Shown: positions 42,769-51,350 of the stretch, one piece after another
How the letters are laid out: the number at the start of each line of letters is the position of its first letter
Position numbering within the stretch: position 1 is the stretch's first letter
Assembly: GCA_035547515.1 (NCBI GenBank)
Contig: DASZUS010000011.1
Location: 1-64,000, forward strand
Length of the DNA: 64,000 bases
Reading direction: 5' to 3'
DNA from: DASZTV01 sp035547515
GTDB taxonomy: Bacteria; Actinomycetota; Actinomycetes; JAFAQI01
Notes under the pieces: model-generated
Told to the model about the DNA's origin: nothing
Databases searched by the model: none
The model's input: the letters and a program-made list of their open reading frames with translations, nothing else
Program-made: the position numbers and the translations under genes

Positions 42769-44514
42769 TCAGTCTAGTCGGTCGAGCACCGAGCGGTCAC
42801 CGTGGGCGAGCGCGTTGGCCCGCGATTTCATCGTGGCCGTGGACCGGGTGCTGCGGGCGGGCACGCGCTCGCGCTTCGTCGGAGCGCTCGGCAGGAAGTG
42901 GCTGGCCGGCACGGTCGTCCCGGACTGGGTCGGCATCCGCTGCTCGGCGGGAATCGTCGGCGGTGGGGCGCCGCCGGTGTCGGAGTCCTGGTTGATCTCG
43001 GCGCACCTGCCGCCGCTGGTGACATGCGGCTCCGGTACGGCGGCGAGGGCCGGCATCGACATGTCAGGGGTGCCTGCGAACAGCGCGTCCGCCAGGCTCG
43101 AGACGGTCGAGCGGCGCCACGCCGAGATGTTGTCGACGTGGATCCCGAACCGGTCCTCCAGCAGCAGTAGCTGCGAGGTGTGGTCGAAAGTCTGCGATAC
43201 GACGTGTCCGCCTCGGCTGAACGGCGACATCACCAGCAGCGGGACCCGTACGCCGAGGCCGAGCGGCCCGCGGATGCCCAGCGTCGAGCTGTCCAGGTTC
43301 GCCGCGGTGAGGTACTCGCCGGGAGTGTTCGGCGGCGCGGTGGGCGGTGGCACGTGGTCGAACCAGCCGTCGTTCTCGTCGTACATCAGGAACAGCACGG
43401 TCTTCGACCAGGTGTCGGCGTCGGCCATGAGCGCGCTGAGCACCAGGTTCGTGACGTAGGCGCCCCGGTCCGGGGAGGCCGAGGGGTGCTCGTCCCAGCC
43501 GATCGGCGGGATGATCCACGACACGCTCGGCAGCGAGCCGGACTGGATGTCCTGGATCAGCTCGTCGGGGTAGCTCGGCCCGAACGCCTTGGCGTACAGC
43601 GGCGTGCTCTGGTCCTGGTACTGCTTGAAGTACGGCAGGATGTGGTCGCCCACGGCGAGGATCAGCGGGTTCGCCGTCGGGTCGTAGAGCCGGCTGTCCC
43701 ACACGCCGTACGGCTGGAACTGCGCGCCCATCTGGCCGTCGTCGGAGGGGTGATAGACCTTCCACGACACGCCGGCGTCCTCGAGCAGCTCCTGCACGGT
43801 GGTCCAGCTGCAGGTCCACAGCGCTTTCGAACTGCCGGTGCTGAAGGTGATCGGGCCGCCCTGCGTCCCGGCCGGGTCGATGGTGCCGGTGTTGGCCATG
43901 ATCCGGTTCGGATGCGTCGGTCCGAGGATCGAGGCGTGGTAGCCGTCGCAGAGGGTGAACTCGTCGGCGACCGACCAGTAGAACGGGATGTCACGACGGG
44001 TGTAGTAGCCCATCGTCATCGTGCCGTCGGGGTTGCCCTCGTACTTCGCGCTGGTGTGGGTGCGGACCCAGGCGTCCATCTTCCCGTTGTTCCAGCACAG
44101 GTGCTGCGGCCCCCACGCGTGGGTGAGGTCGTCGGTGCACTCCTCGCCGGCGTTGGCGTCGAGGTGGAACGGCAGCAGCTTCTTGCGGGGCGACAGCTGC
44201 GTCCCTGCGGGGTAGTCCTGGGCGAAGACGCCGAGTGAGTGCCTGGGGTGGTCGTCGAAGCCGCGCCCCTTCGGGTAGGCGCCGAAGTAGTGGTCGTAGG
44301 AGCGGTTCTCCATCATCAGGAAGACCACGTGCTCGACCGCGCCGAGATCCGAGCCGCGCGGCATGAAGGTCGCCGCACGCCGAGCAGAGCGGACCAAAGG
44401 CGTCGCGGGCGGAACTGCCGCCGAGGCCCGCTCGGGCAAGCCGAGAGCGGCGGCCGCACCCGCGGTCGAGATCGCGGCGAGCAGCTCGCGGCGACTCAGG
44501 CCGGCGTGGTCCAT
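42769..44514 (-). CDS. Phospholipase C-like phosphoesterase 1 (Tat-exported)
   Basis: The 581-residue protein belongs to the PF04185 phosphoesterase family (bacterial phosphatidylcholine phospholipase C and acid phosphatase AcpA relatives). A Tat signal is seen (SRRELLAAISTAGAAAALGL). The N-terminal metal/nucleophile motif is VVFLMMENRSYDHYFGAYP; later come ASILGPTHPNR, LMYDENDGWFDHVPPP and the conserved His in TFDHTSQL. The C-terminal phospholipase domains of Pseudomonas PlcH are absent, so length is like mycobacterial Plc. Its start overlaps the stop of a paralogue by one base. A phospholipid substrate is inferred. Confidence 0.85.
   Translation of the reverse strand: MDHAGLSRRELLAAISTAGAAAALGLPERASAAVPPATPLVRSARRAATFMPRGSDLGAVEHVVFLMMENRSYDHYFGAYPKGRGFDDHPRHSLGVFAQDYPAGTQLSPRKKLLPFHLDANAGEECTDDLTHAWGPQHLCWNNGKMDAWVRTHTSAKYEGNPDGTMTMGYYTRRDIPFYWSVADEFTLCDGYHASILGPTHPNRIMANTGTIDPAGTQGGPITFSTGSSKALWTCSWTTVQELLEDAGVSWKVYHPSDDGQMGAQFQPYGVWDSRLYDPTANPLILAVGDHILPYFKQYQDQSTPLYAKAFGPSYPDELIQDIQSGSLPSVSWIIPPIGWDEHPSASPDRGAYVTNLVLSALMADADTWSKTVLFLMYDENDGWFDHVPPPTAPPNTPGEYLTAANLDSSTLGIRGPLGLGVRVPLLVMSPFSRGGHVVSQTFDHTSQLLLLEDRFGIHVDNISAWRRSTVSSLADALFAGTPDMSMPALAAVPEPHVTSGGRCAEINQDSDTGGAPPPTIPAEQRMPTQSGTTVPASHFLPSAPTKRERVPARSTRSTATMKSRANALAHGDRSVLDRLD
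42771..42800 (-). promoter_or_regulatory. Likely glyA promoter
   Basis: On the minus strand GTGACC (42800-42795), an 18-nt spacer and TAGACT (42776-42771) form a fair sigma-A promoter. It lies within the last codons of the upstream phospholipase gene and gives a leader of about 100 nt containing the hairpin. Confidence 0.5.
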
Positions 44515-46301
44515 CAGTGCTGGGGGATCGGGTCGCCGCCGGCTGGGTTCGCCGAGTGTCCACCGTGGACGACGTGGTTGTACGCCGACTTCGTGGTCGC
44601 CGTCTTGCGACCGCTGCGCAGTGGCACGTGGTCGGCCGGCGTCGGTGAGCCCTTGAAGAAGTGGCTTGCGGAGACGGTGACGCCGCGCTGCGTCGGCATC
44701 CGCTGCTTCGTCGCCAGGGTCGGGCCGACGCCGCCGAACTCGGTCTCCTCTCCGACCTCGGAACAGCTGCCGGTGAGCTGGAAGCTGGTGAGCGCGACCT
44801 CGGGCAGCTTCGGCAGCTTCGCATCGTGAGGGCTGCGGAACAGCGTCGAGGTCAGGTCGCCGACGGTCTTGTGACGCCAGTCCGAGACGTTCGGCACCTC
44901 GATGCCGAACCGCTGGTGCAGGAACTGCAGCTGGGACGTGTGGTCGAAGACCTCACTCGCGATGTGCCCGCCGCGGCTGAAGGGCGAGATCACCAGGCAG
45001 GGCAGCCGTACGCCGAGCCCGAGCGGCCCGCGGATGCCGAGCGTCTCTGAGCTGATCTTCGGTGCGGTCAGCCACTCGCCCGGCGTCCCCTTCGGGGCGG
45101 TGGGGGGTGGCACGTGGTCGAACCAGCCGTCGTTCTCGTCGTACATCAGGAACAGGACGGTCTTGGACCAGACCTTCGGGTTGGACGCGAGGATGTCGAC
45201 GATCTGCTGGACGAACCACTGGCCGCGTTCCGGGGTCGACGAGGGGTGGTCGTCGAACCCGAGCGGCGCCATCATCCACGAGACGCTGGGCAGCTCACCC
45301 TTGGCGACGTCTGCCATGAAGTCGGCAGGGAAGGTCGGGTTGAAGGCCTTCTGGTGCAGCATCGACAACGGGTTCTGGAACGCCTTGAAGTACGGCAGGA
45401 CAGTGTCGGTCGCCAGCATGACGACCGGGTTGAGCGTCGGGTCGTAGAGCACCGGGTCCCAGGTCGGGTACTGCGCGAGCCCGGCGTACTTGCCGGCCGC
45501 GCCGAGGAACGACGGGTGGTAGACCTTCCACGAGACGCCCGCGTCCTCGAGCACCTCCTGCGCGGTCGGCCAGGTGCAGCTCCACAGGACCGTCGGATCG
45601 GGGTTGGTGTCGGTGACCGGACCGCCGTGCGTGCCGGCCGGGTCGATGGTGCCGCTGTTGGCCATCAGCCGGTTCGGATGGGTCGGCCCGAGGATCGAGG
45701 CGTGGTAGGCGTCGCAGAGGGTGAACTCGTCGGCGAGCGCCCAGTAGTACGGGATCTCCCGGCTGGTGTAGTAGCCCATCGTCAACGCGCCGTCCGGGAC
45801 GCCTTCCCACTCCTTGCTCGTGTGGGTGCGGACGAAGCTGTCCATCTTCCCGTCGTTCCAGCACAGGTGCTGCGGGCCCCAGTTGTGGGTGAGGTCGCTG
45901 GTGCAGTCCTCACCGGCGGCGGCGGTGAGATGGAAGGGCAGGAGCTTGCCCTTGGGCGAGAGGTTGGTGCCGGCCGGGTAGTCCTGCGCGAAGGCGCCCA
46001 GCGAGCGCTTCGGGTGGTCGTCGAACCCGCGGCCTCTCGGGTAGGCGCCGAAGTAGTGGTCGTAGGAGCGGTTCTCCATCATCAGGTAGATCACGTGCTC
46101 GACGGCGCCGAGGTCGGAGCCGTACGGCGCGGTCTGCGCGGCGCGCCTCGCCGCCGCCTTCGCGGCCCGCGGTGACGGTCCGCCCGCGATCGGTCCGGCC
46201 GGCGCGGCGGACGCCAGCGCTCGCTCGGGGATTCCCAGTGCTGCTGCCGCGCCAGCGGCGGTGATGGCAGCGATCAGGTCGCGCCGGGACAACGAGCTCA
46301 T
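44514..46301 (-). CDS. Phospholipase C-like phosphoesterase 2 (Tat-exported)
   Basis: This 595-residue paralogue has the same layout: Tat signal (LSRRDLIAAITAAGAAAALGI), VIYLMMENRSYDHYFGAYP, ASILGPTHPNR, LMYDENDGWFDHVPPPTAP and VFDHTSQLQFL. The two proteins are alike along their whole length, including the C-terminal segment QRMPTQRGVTVSASHFF, and so arose by tandem duplication. The ATG at 46301 lies 5 nt after the trmO stop, so both phospholipase genes are probably transcribed with trmO and the MBL gene. Export through Tat would place the folded metalloenzyme outside the membrane. Confidence 0.86.
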   Translation of the reverse strand: MSSLSRRDLIAAITAAGAAAALGIPERALASAAPAGPIAGGPSPRAAKAAARRAAQTAPYGSDLGAVEHVIYLMMENRSYDHYFGAYPRGRGFDDHPKRSLGAFAQDYPAGTNLSPKGKLLPFHLTAAAGEDCTSDLTHNWGPQHLCWNDGKMDSFVRTHTSKEWEGVPDGALTMGYYTSREIPYYWALADEFTLCDAYHASILGPTHPNRLMANSGTIDPAGTHGGPVTDTNPDPTVLWSCTWPTAQEVLEDAGVSWKVYHPSFLGAAGKYAGLAQYPTWDPVLYDPTLNPVVMLATDTVLPYFKAFQNPLSMLHQKAFNPTFPADFMADVAKGELPSVSWMMAPLGFDDHPSSTPERGQWFVQQIVDILASNPKVWSKTVLFLMYDENDGWFDHVPPPTAPKGTPGEWLTAPKISSETLGIRGPLGLGVRLPCLVISPFSRGGHIASEVFDHTSQLQFLHQRFGIEVPNVSDWRHKTVGDLTSTLFRSPHDAKLPKLPEVALTSFQLTGSCSEVGEETEFGGVGPTLATKQRMPTQRGVTVSASHFFKGSPTPADHVPLRSGRKTATTKSAYNHVVHGGHSANPAGGDPIPQH

Positions 46302-46306
46302 GGGTG

Positions 46307-46774
46307 CTACCAGTATCCGGACATCAGCGCGGTCGACCAGGCAGGTTGCAAGATTTCGCCGCGAGGCAGGAACTCGTTCATCACCGGTTTGAGGTCGAGC
46401 ACAGGCGTGCCGTCGATCGCGTCGAGCCCCTGCACCCGGACGGTCAACCCTTCGATCCCGACCAGGCGGCAGGCAGTCACGCCGATCCGGTTCGGCCGCA
46501 TTTTGGCGCGCTGGGCCAGGATTCCTACTGCCGGCCAGTCGGGGTTGCCGCGAGGGTGGCGCGCGCCGAGGGTGATCTCCGACTCGGCGACCCGGTCGAA
46601 GACGAACACGACCTCGACGTGCGAGAACGCGTCTAGGCCGGCGAGCGCCTCGGTGCCGACCCTCTCGGGGTCGAGCACGATCTCGGCGGTGACGGCGTCC
46701 CAGTCGTCATCGATCGCCTCGGAGCGTGACGAGCGGACCGTGCCGATCGGGGTGACCTCGAAGGTGGTCACCAT
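46307..46774 (-). CDS. trmO: TrmO-like tRNA (adenine-N6)-methyltransferase
   Basis: The 155-residue protein matches the TsaA/UPF0066 family; E. coli TrmO methylates t6A37 in tRNA. Visible motifs are VTPIGTVRSS, LAGLDAFSHVEVVFVFD, GARHPRGNPDWPAVGI, KMRPNRIGVTACRL and GLDAIDGTPVLDLKPV. It lacks the C-terminal extension of the E. coli protein, as do many short homologues. ATG 46774 overlaps the MBL stop by 7 nt; an in-frame upstream start would lie inside that gene. The activity is inferred from the family. Confidence 0.85.
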   Translation of the reverse strand: MVTTFEVTPIGTVRSSRSEAIDDDWDAVTAEIVLDPERVGTEALAGLDAFSHVEVVFVFDRVAESEITLGARHPRGNPDWPAVGILAQRAKMRPNRIGVTACRLVGIEGLTVRVQGLDAIDGTPVLDLKPVMNEFLPRGEILQPAWSTALMSGYW

Positions 46775-47430
46775 CCTCGCTCGTACCACTCCCCGAGGTG
46801 TGGCCGCTCCGTCCCCAGCGTGCTGTCCTTGCCATGGCCGGGGTAGAACCACGTGTCGTCAGGAAGTACGTCGAAGAGCTTCGCCACGACGTCGGCGTAC
46901 AGCAGCTCGAAGTTCTCCTTGGAGCCGAACGTGTTGCCGACGCCGCCCGGGAACAGCGAGTCGCCGGTGAACAGGTGCGGCCGGTCGCCGTCCGCGTAGA
47001 GCAAGGCCACCGAGCCGGGGGTGTGGCCGACGAGATGGATGATCGAGAGCCGGTGCGTCCCGACGGTCACCGTGTCGCCCTCGTTGATCGGCTCGGTGAC
47101 CGGCACCGGCAGCGGCTCGGCGTCCTGCGGATGCGCCGCCACGGGCGCCCCGGTCGCCGCGACCATCTCGGGCAGCGCAGCCCAGTGGTCGGGATGCTGG
47201 TGGGTGGTCACGATGCGCTGGAGCCGATCCTGGTCGAGGACGCCGAGCAGCACGTCGGGGGAGTGCGCGGCGTCGATCAGCAGTACGTCGCCGGTCTCCG
47301 CGCACTTGAGGAAGTAGCAGTTGTTGTCGTAGGGGCCCACGGCGACCTTCGCCAGCCGGAGCCCTCCGCCGAGGTCCCGGATGTCCGGCGGGCCGCCCAC
47401 TGTCACTACCCCGGTGTAGTCATCCGACAT
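46768..47430 (-). CDS. MBL-fold (glyoxalase II-like) metallo-hydrolase
   Basis: The 220-residue protein has the metallo-beta-lactamase metal motif TTHQHPDHWAALPEM (HxHxDH), then VGHTPGSVALLY, FTGDSLFPGGVGNTF and YPGHGKDSTLG, placing it with glyoxalase II-type hydrolases. The start is ATG 47430. The hexamer TATCGT (47442-47437 on the minus strand) ends 6 nt before it, suggesting a leaderless promoter in the 100-nt gap shared with divergent uvrA. It heads a run of genes ending with the two phospholipases. The substrate is unknown; a thioester or lactone is likely. Confidence 0.85.
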   Translation of the reverse strand: MSDDYTGVVTVGGPPDIRDLGGGLRLAKVAVGPYDNNCYFLKCAETGDVLLIDAAHSPDVLLGVLDQDRLQRIVTTHQHPDHWAALPEMVAATGAPVAAHPQDAEPLPVPVTEPINEGDTVTVGTHRLSIIHLVGHTPGSVALLYADGDRPHLFTGDSLFPGGVGNTFGSKENFELLYADVVAKLFDVLPDDTWFYPGHGKDSTLGTERPHLGEWYERGW

Positions 47431-47530
47431 GCCCGCACGATACGGCCAGATCGCGCCCCAGGACCCCGCAGCCCTGTCAGACCCGGCACGTAGCATCGGG
47501 CGCGTCGACTCCCGTACTCAGAAAGCAGCC

Positions 47531-50422
47531 ATGGCCGACCGCCTGATCGTCCGCGGCGCGCGCGAGCACAACCTGCGCGACGTGAGCCTGGACCTGCCGC
47601 GCGACGCCCTGATCGTGTTCACGGGGCTGTCCGGCAGCGGCAAGTCGAGCCTTGCCTTCGACACGATCTTCGCCGAGGGGCAGCGGCGCTACGTCGAGTC
47701 GCTGTCGGCCTATGCCCGCCAGTTCCTGGGGCAGATGGACAAGCCTGACGTCGACTTCATCGAGGGCCTCTCGCCCGCGGTCTCGATCGACCAGAAGTCG
47801 ACCAGCCGCAACCCGCGCTCGACGGTCGGCACGATCACCGAGGTCTGGGACTACCTGCGCCTGCTCTACGCGCGGATCGGCACCCCGCACTGCCCGGTCT
47901 GCGGCGAGCCGATCGCCCGCCAGACTCCCCAGCAGATCGTCGACCGGGTGATGGACCTCGCCGAGGGCACCCGGTTCCAGGTCCTCGCCCCGGTAGTGCG
48001 CGGGCGCAAGGGGGAGTACGCCGAGCTCTTCCGCGAGCTGCAGACGAAGGGTTTCGCGCGCGCCCGCGTGGACGGCACCGTGGTCGCGCTCGACGACCCG
48101 CCGAAGCTGGCCAAGCACGAGAAGCACGACATCGAGGTGGTGGTGGACCGGCTGGCCGTGAAGGCCTCCGCCAAGCGCCGCCTGACCGACTCGGTCGAGA
48201 CCGCGCTCAACCTCGCGGCGGGCATCGTCGTACTCGACTTCGTCGACCTGCCCGAGGACGACCCGAACCGGGAGCGCAAGTACTCCGAGCGGCTGGCCTG
48301 CCCCAACGACCACCAGCTGACCATCGAGGACCTCGAGCCGCGGACCTTCTCGTTCAACTCGCCGTACGGCGCCTGCCCGACGTGCACCGGTCTCGGGGTG
48401 AAGCTCGAGGCCGACGAGGAGCTCATCGTCCCGGATCCGACCAAGTCGCTCGCCGAGGGCGCGGTGTCGGTGTTCTTCGGCCAGAACGGCCGCGACTACT
48501 TCACCCGGCTGATGGTGGCGCTGGGCGAGGAGCTGCGGTTCAGCGTCAACACCCCGTGGGAGAAGCTGCCGGCGAAGGCCCAGCAGGCGATCCTGCACGG
48601 CTACCCGAAGCAGATCCATGTCCACTACAAGAACCGGTACGGCCGCGAGCGGTCCTACTACACCCGCTTCGAAGGGGCGATCCCGCACGTCGAGCGCCGC
48701 CATGGCGAGGCGGAGAGCGACACCAGCCGGGACCGGTTCGAAGGGTTCATGCGCGAGGTGCCGTGCCCGGCGTGCGACGGCGCGCGGCTGAAGCCGGAGG
48801 CGCTGGCGGTCAGCATCAACGGCCGGTCGATCGCCGAGGTCGCGAAGCTGCCGATCGGGGAGTGCGCCGCCTGGCTCGCCGGCATGAAGCTGACCTCGCG
48901 CGAGGCGCAGATCGGCAGCCGGGTGCTCAAGGAGATCAACGAGCGGCTGCGCTTCCTGGTCGACGTCGGGCTCGACTACCTCTCCCTGGACCGCGCCGCG
49001 GCGACGCTGGCCGGCGGCGAGGCGCAGCGGATCCGGCTGGCGACCCAGATCGGCTCGGGGCTGGTCGGCGTGCTGTACGTGCTCGACGAGCCGTCGATCG
49101 GGCTGCACCAGCGGGACAACCGTCGCCTGATCGAGACCCTCGTGCGGCTGCGCGACATGGGCAACACGCTGATCGTCGTCGAGCACGACGAGGACACCAT
49201 CCGGACCGCCGACTGGGTGGTCGACATCGGTCCGGGCGCCGGCGAGCACGGCGGCGAGATCGTGCACTCGGGGACCTACCAGGAGCTGCTCGAGGTCGAG
49301 CGGTCTATCACCGGCGCCTACCTATCGGGCCGGCGTGAGATCCCGATCCCGGACATCCGCCGCCAGCCCTCGCCGGATCGTCAGCTGGTGGTCGTCGGTG
49401 CCCGCGAGCACAACCTGCAGGAGGTCACGGCGGAGTTCCCGCTCGGCTGCTTCGTCGCCGTCACCGGCGTGTCCGGCTCGGGCAAGTCGACGATGGTCAA
49501 CGACATCCTCTACGCGGTGCTCGCCCGCGAGCTCAACGGCGCACGGATGGTGCCGGGCCGGCATCGGACCGTGACCGGGCTCGACCTGGTCGACAAGGTC
49601 GTGGGGGTAGACCAGTCGCCGATCGGGCGTACCCCGAGGTCGAACCCGGCGACGTACACCGGGGTGTTCGACCGGATCCGGTCGCTGTTCGCCGAGACGA
49701 CGGAGGCAAAGGTCCGGGGCTACCTGCCCGGCCGGTTCTCCTTCAACGTCAAGGGCGGCCGATGTGAGGCCTGCGCCGGTGACGGGACCATCAAGATCGA
49801 GATGAACTTCCTGCCGGACGTCTACGTCCCGTGCGAGGTCTGCCACGGCGCCCGCTACAACCGAGAGACGCTCGAGGTGCACTTCAAGGGCAAGACGATC
49901 GCCGACGTGCTGGACATGCCGATCGAGGAGGGCGCCGAGTTCTTCGCCGCCGTACCCGCGATCTCGCGCCACCTGACGACGCTGGTCGATGTCGGGCTCG
50001 GCTACGTACGGCTGGGGCAGCCGGCGCCGACCCTGTCCGGTGGCGAGGCGCAGCGGGTGAAGCTGGCCTCGGAACTGCAGCGCCGGTCGACCGGGCGGAC
50101 GGTCTACATCCTCGACGAACCGACCACCGGCCTGCACTTCGAGGACATTCGCAAGCTGCTGGGCGTCCTGACGCGGCTGGTCGAGGCGGGCAACACCGTG
50201 ATCGTCATCGAGCACAACCTCGACGTGATCAAGACCGCCGACTGGGTGATCGACATGGGGCCCGAGGGAGGCAGCGGCGGCGGGACGATCGTCGCGGCCG
50301 GCTCGCCGGAGCACATCGCGACCGTTCCCGATTCCCACACCGGCCGGTTCCTCGCGGAGATCCTCGGGACGCGGGTGAAGTCCAAGCCCGCTGCGAAGCG
50401 CGCCACCCGCAAACGGGCCTAG
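47531..50422 (+). CDS. uvrA: Excinuclease ABC subunit A
   Basis: UvrA recognises DNA damage and loads UvrB. The 963-residue protein carries two ABC modules: Walker A FTGLSGSGKSSLAFDT and VTGVSGSGKSTMVNDI, and signatures ATLAGGEAQRIRLATQ and PTLSGGEAQRVKLASEL. Zinc cysteines are seen as CPVC, CPTC near residue 290, and RCEACAGDGTIK with CEVC near the second module. ATG 47531 is chosen since MADRLIVRGAREHNL matches the family start. TAGCAT (47491-47496) is a possible -10. No LexA-type box is seen. Confidence 0.96.
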   Translation: MADRLIVRGAREHNLRDVSLDLPRDALIVFTGLSGSGKSSLAFDTIFAEGQRRYVESLSAYARQFLGQMDKPDVDFIEGLSPAVSIDQKSTSRNPRSTVGTITEVWDYLRLLYARIGTPHCPVCGEPIARQTPQQIVDRVMDLAEGTRFQVLAPVVRGRKGEYAELFRELQTKGFARARVDGTVVALDDPPKLAKHEKHDIEVVVDRLAVKASAKRRLTDSVETALNLAAGIVVLDFVDLPEDDPNRERKYSERLACPNDHQLTIEDLEPRTFSFNSPYGACPTCTGLGVKLEADEELIVPDPTKSLAEGAVSVFFGQNGRDYFTRLMVALGEELRFSVNTPWEKLPAKAQQAILHGYPKQIHVHYKNRYGRERSYYTRFEGAIPHVERRHGEAESDTSRDRFEGFMREVPCPACDGARLKPEALAVSINGRSIAEVAKLPIGECAAWLAGMKLTSREAQIGSRVLKEINERLRFLVDVGLDYLSLDRAAATLAGGEAQRIRLATQIGSGLVGVLYVLDEPSIGLHQRDNRRLIETLVRLRDMGNTLIVVEHDEDTIRTADWVVDIGPGAGEHGGEIVHSGTYQELLEVERSITGAYLSGRREIPIPDIRRQPSPDRQLVVVGAREHNLQEVTAEFPLGCFVAVTGVSGSGKSTMVNDILYAVLARELNGARMVPGRHRTVTGLDLVDKVVGVDQSPIGRTPRSNPATYTGVFDRIRSLFAETTEAKVRGYLPGRFSFNVKGGRCEACAGDGTIKIEMNFLPDVYVPCEVCHGARYNRETLEVHFKGKTIADVLDMPIEEGAEFFAAVPAISRHLTTLVDVGLGYVRLGQPAPTLSGGEAQRVKLASELQRRSTGRTVYILDEPTTGLHFEDIRKLLGVLTRLVEAGNTVIVIEHNLDVIKTADWVIDMGPEGGSGGGTIVAAGSPEHIATVPDSHTGRFLAEILGTRVKSKPAAKRATRKRA

Positions 50423-50513
50423 CCTCGATTCGTAGCGCGCGTACGCGTCGTATTTCAGTGGTCAGGACGAGGCCGCGCATAAACTCAGGTGGTGGAAAGT
50501 AGCAGGTCGTTGC

Positions 50514-51350
50514 GTGCCTGACACTGGCGAGCTGCCTCGCCTCGTCATCGTGCCCCGTCGACGGTTCAGCGGGGTCGATCTGCGCGAAGCTCTGCACTAT
50601 CGCGATCTGCTTCGCGCGTTTGCGGCCCGCGACATCACGCTCCGGTATCGGCAAACCGTCTTGGGTGTGGCGTGGGTGATCCTTCAGCCCTTGCTTGGTG
50701 CGGTCATCTTCGCCTTCGTGTTCGGCCGTGTCGCGGGTCTGAGCAGCGACGGGCTCCCTTATGTTGTCTTCGGCCTCGCGGGCTTGCTCGCGTGGAACAT
50801 CTTCAGCAGCATCCTTACGCGGGCTTCGATATCGCTTACCTCTGTCGGCCCGATGGTGTCAAAGGTCTACTTCCCCCGCATCGCCCTCCCGCTGTCTGTG
50901 CTTGGGTCCGTACTGGTCGACTTTGCCGTGGGGTTCGCACTCCAAATAGCAGTGCTGGTCTATTACCACGTATCGCCCGGATGGCGCGTCGTGCTGCTCC
51001 CGGCCTGGCTGCTACTAGTGGTGAGCCTTAGTTCCGGGATAGGCCTCGTCGCGTCAGCGCTCGCGGTGCGCTATCGCGACGTCCTCCAGGTGGTGCCGAT
51101 CGCGATTCAATTCCTAATGTTTCTGAGCCCCGTCGGCTACCAAGTGGCCGCTGTCCCCGCTGGTGTTCGCTGGGCCGTCGGTATCAATCCGCTGACGGGG
51201 ATTCTTCAGGGTTTCCGTTGGTCCCTGCTGGGCCGTGGCGGCCTCGACACCGCGCAGGTGGCGTGGTCCGTGGTCGGTTCGCTCGCCGCGCTGGCGCTCG
51301 GCGTGTCGATCTTTTCGTCTCTCGAGCGCGATTTTGCAGACGTCATCTGA
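50514..51350 (+). CDS. ABC-2 type polysaccharide export permease (Wzm-like)
   Basis: This 278-residue protein is an ABC-2 transporter permease of the Wzm/TagG/RfbD type. The cytosolic N-terminus carries the family segment YRDLLRAFAARDITLRYRQT, followed by VLGVAWVILQPLLGAVIFAFVFG. About six membrane helices follow, and the late segment INPLTGILQGFRWSLLG is typical. It pairs with the ATPase encoded just downstream to export an undecaprenyl-linked glycan. GTG 50514 is used. Codon use here includes many A/T-ending codons, unlike the flanking uvr genes. Confidence 0.88.
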   Translation: MPDTGELPRLVIVPRRRFSGVDLREALHYRDLLRAFAARDITLRYRQTVLGVAWVILQPLLGAVIFAFVFGRVAGLSSDGLPYVVFGLAGLLAWNIFSSILTRASISLTSVGPMVSKVYFPRIALPLSVLGSVLVDFAVGFALQIAVLVYYHVSPGWRVVLLPAWLLLVVSLSSGIGLVASALAVRYRDVLQVVPIAIQFLMFLSPVGYQVAAVPAGVRWAVGINPLTGILQGFRWSLLGRGGLDTAQVAWSVVGSLAALALGVSIFSSLERDFADVI

